Below, in pieces: positions 12,925 through 12,955 of a DNA stretch of 12,955 bases. The stretch lies in the NCBI GenBank assembly GCA_027623845.1, contig JAQBUJ010000026.1, positions 1-12,955 on the forward strand, written 5' to 3'. The notes beneath the pieces are model-generated. The model did no database searches, had not been told where the DNA came from, and was given only the letters and a program-made list of their open reading frames with translations. The position numbers and the translations under genes were made by a program. This DNA is from Pseudomonadota bacterium. Lineage in GTDB: Bacteria; Pseudomonadota; Alphaproteobacteria; Thalassobaculales; Thalassobaculaceae. How positions within the stretch are numbered: position 1 is the stretch's first letter; every line of letters starts with the position of its first letter.

Positions 12925-12955
12925 GTGAGATGACGCGAAAATTATCGGTGACGGT
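12899..12955 (-). CDS. Possible 3' end of another minus-strand gene
   Basis: Reading in from the right edge on the minus strand, 18 sense codons are followed by TGA (12901-12899). The residues are TVTDNFRVISHQGFRVLE, which look protein-like (alternating hydrophobic strand, charged end), but a run this short is open by chance about four times in ten. I recognise no family. If real, the gene would lie upstream of the ilvD-like gene on the same strand, about 243 bases away. Confidence 0.3.
   Translation of the reverse strand, partial: TVTDNFRVISHQGFRVLE

Noticed and set aside
1..12955. Search for CRISPR arrays, defence systems, tRNAs, insertion sequences and phage genes
   Set aside because: No repeat-spacer pattern, tRNA-like cloverleaf, transposase, integrase or toxin-antitoxin signature was seen on either strand.

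Overview
The window looks like a chromosomal segment of a GC-rich (roughly 60% or more) alphaproteobacterium. This rests on the aspartyl-tRNA synthetase C-terminus, codon use strongly biased to G/C in third positions, a GHNSG peptide at one N-terminus, and the family mix. I cannot name the genus. I see no tRNA, rRNA, insertion sequence, integrase, CRISPR array or transcription factor gene.

Layout. Bases 1-137 hold the 3' end of aspS. A 217-base gap with one hairpin follows, then a possible 34-residue membrane peptide on the minus strand (355-459) with an excellent ribosome binding site. After a relatively AT-rich leader (460-722), a plus-strand pair encodes a long Baeyer-Villiger-type flavin monooxygenase (723-2615) and, overlapping it by four bases, a small ABM-domain protein (2612-2929). 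A stand-alone phosphonoacetate hydrolase gene, phnA (3102-4376), follows with all expected active-site residues.

From 4457 to 12655 lies a block of catabolic genes. A minus-strand operon holds a DHRS6-like short-chain dehydrogenase (6153 to 5413) and a fold-type II PLP dehydratase (5416 to 4457), overlapping as ATGA. Divergent from it, a plus-strand run encodes a full-length UxaA/GarD-type sugar-acid dehydratase (6276-7820), a Nudix hydrolase cut short by an in-frame amber codon (7857-8279, with 21 recognisable extra codons to 8345), and a LigI/galactarolactone-isomerase-like amidohydrolase (8390-9319). Converging on this run from the right are an IlvD/Edd-family sugar-acid dehydratase (12655 to 10934) and a glycosyltransferase-methyltransferase fusion (10876 to 9329). 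The last 57 bases may be the end of another minus-strand gene.

How the genes may work together. A lactone-active amidohydrolase, two unrelated types of sugar-acid dehydratase and a dehydrogenase of the 2-keto-3-deoxy sugar-acid type together suggest non-phosphorylative breakdown of hexuronic, aldaric or deoxy sugar acids. No transporter, aldolase or sugar dehydrogenase is in the window, so the substrate is unknown. The monooxygenase pair and phnA look like separate metabolic modules. The most distinctive signals are the interrupted Nudix gene, the Asp-to-Asn change at the amidohydrolase catalytic position, the small membrane ORF, and the palindromes in front of the ilvD-like gene and in the divergent promoter region.
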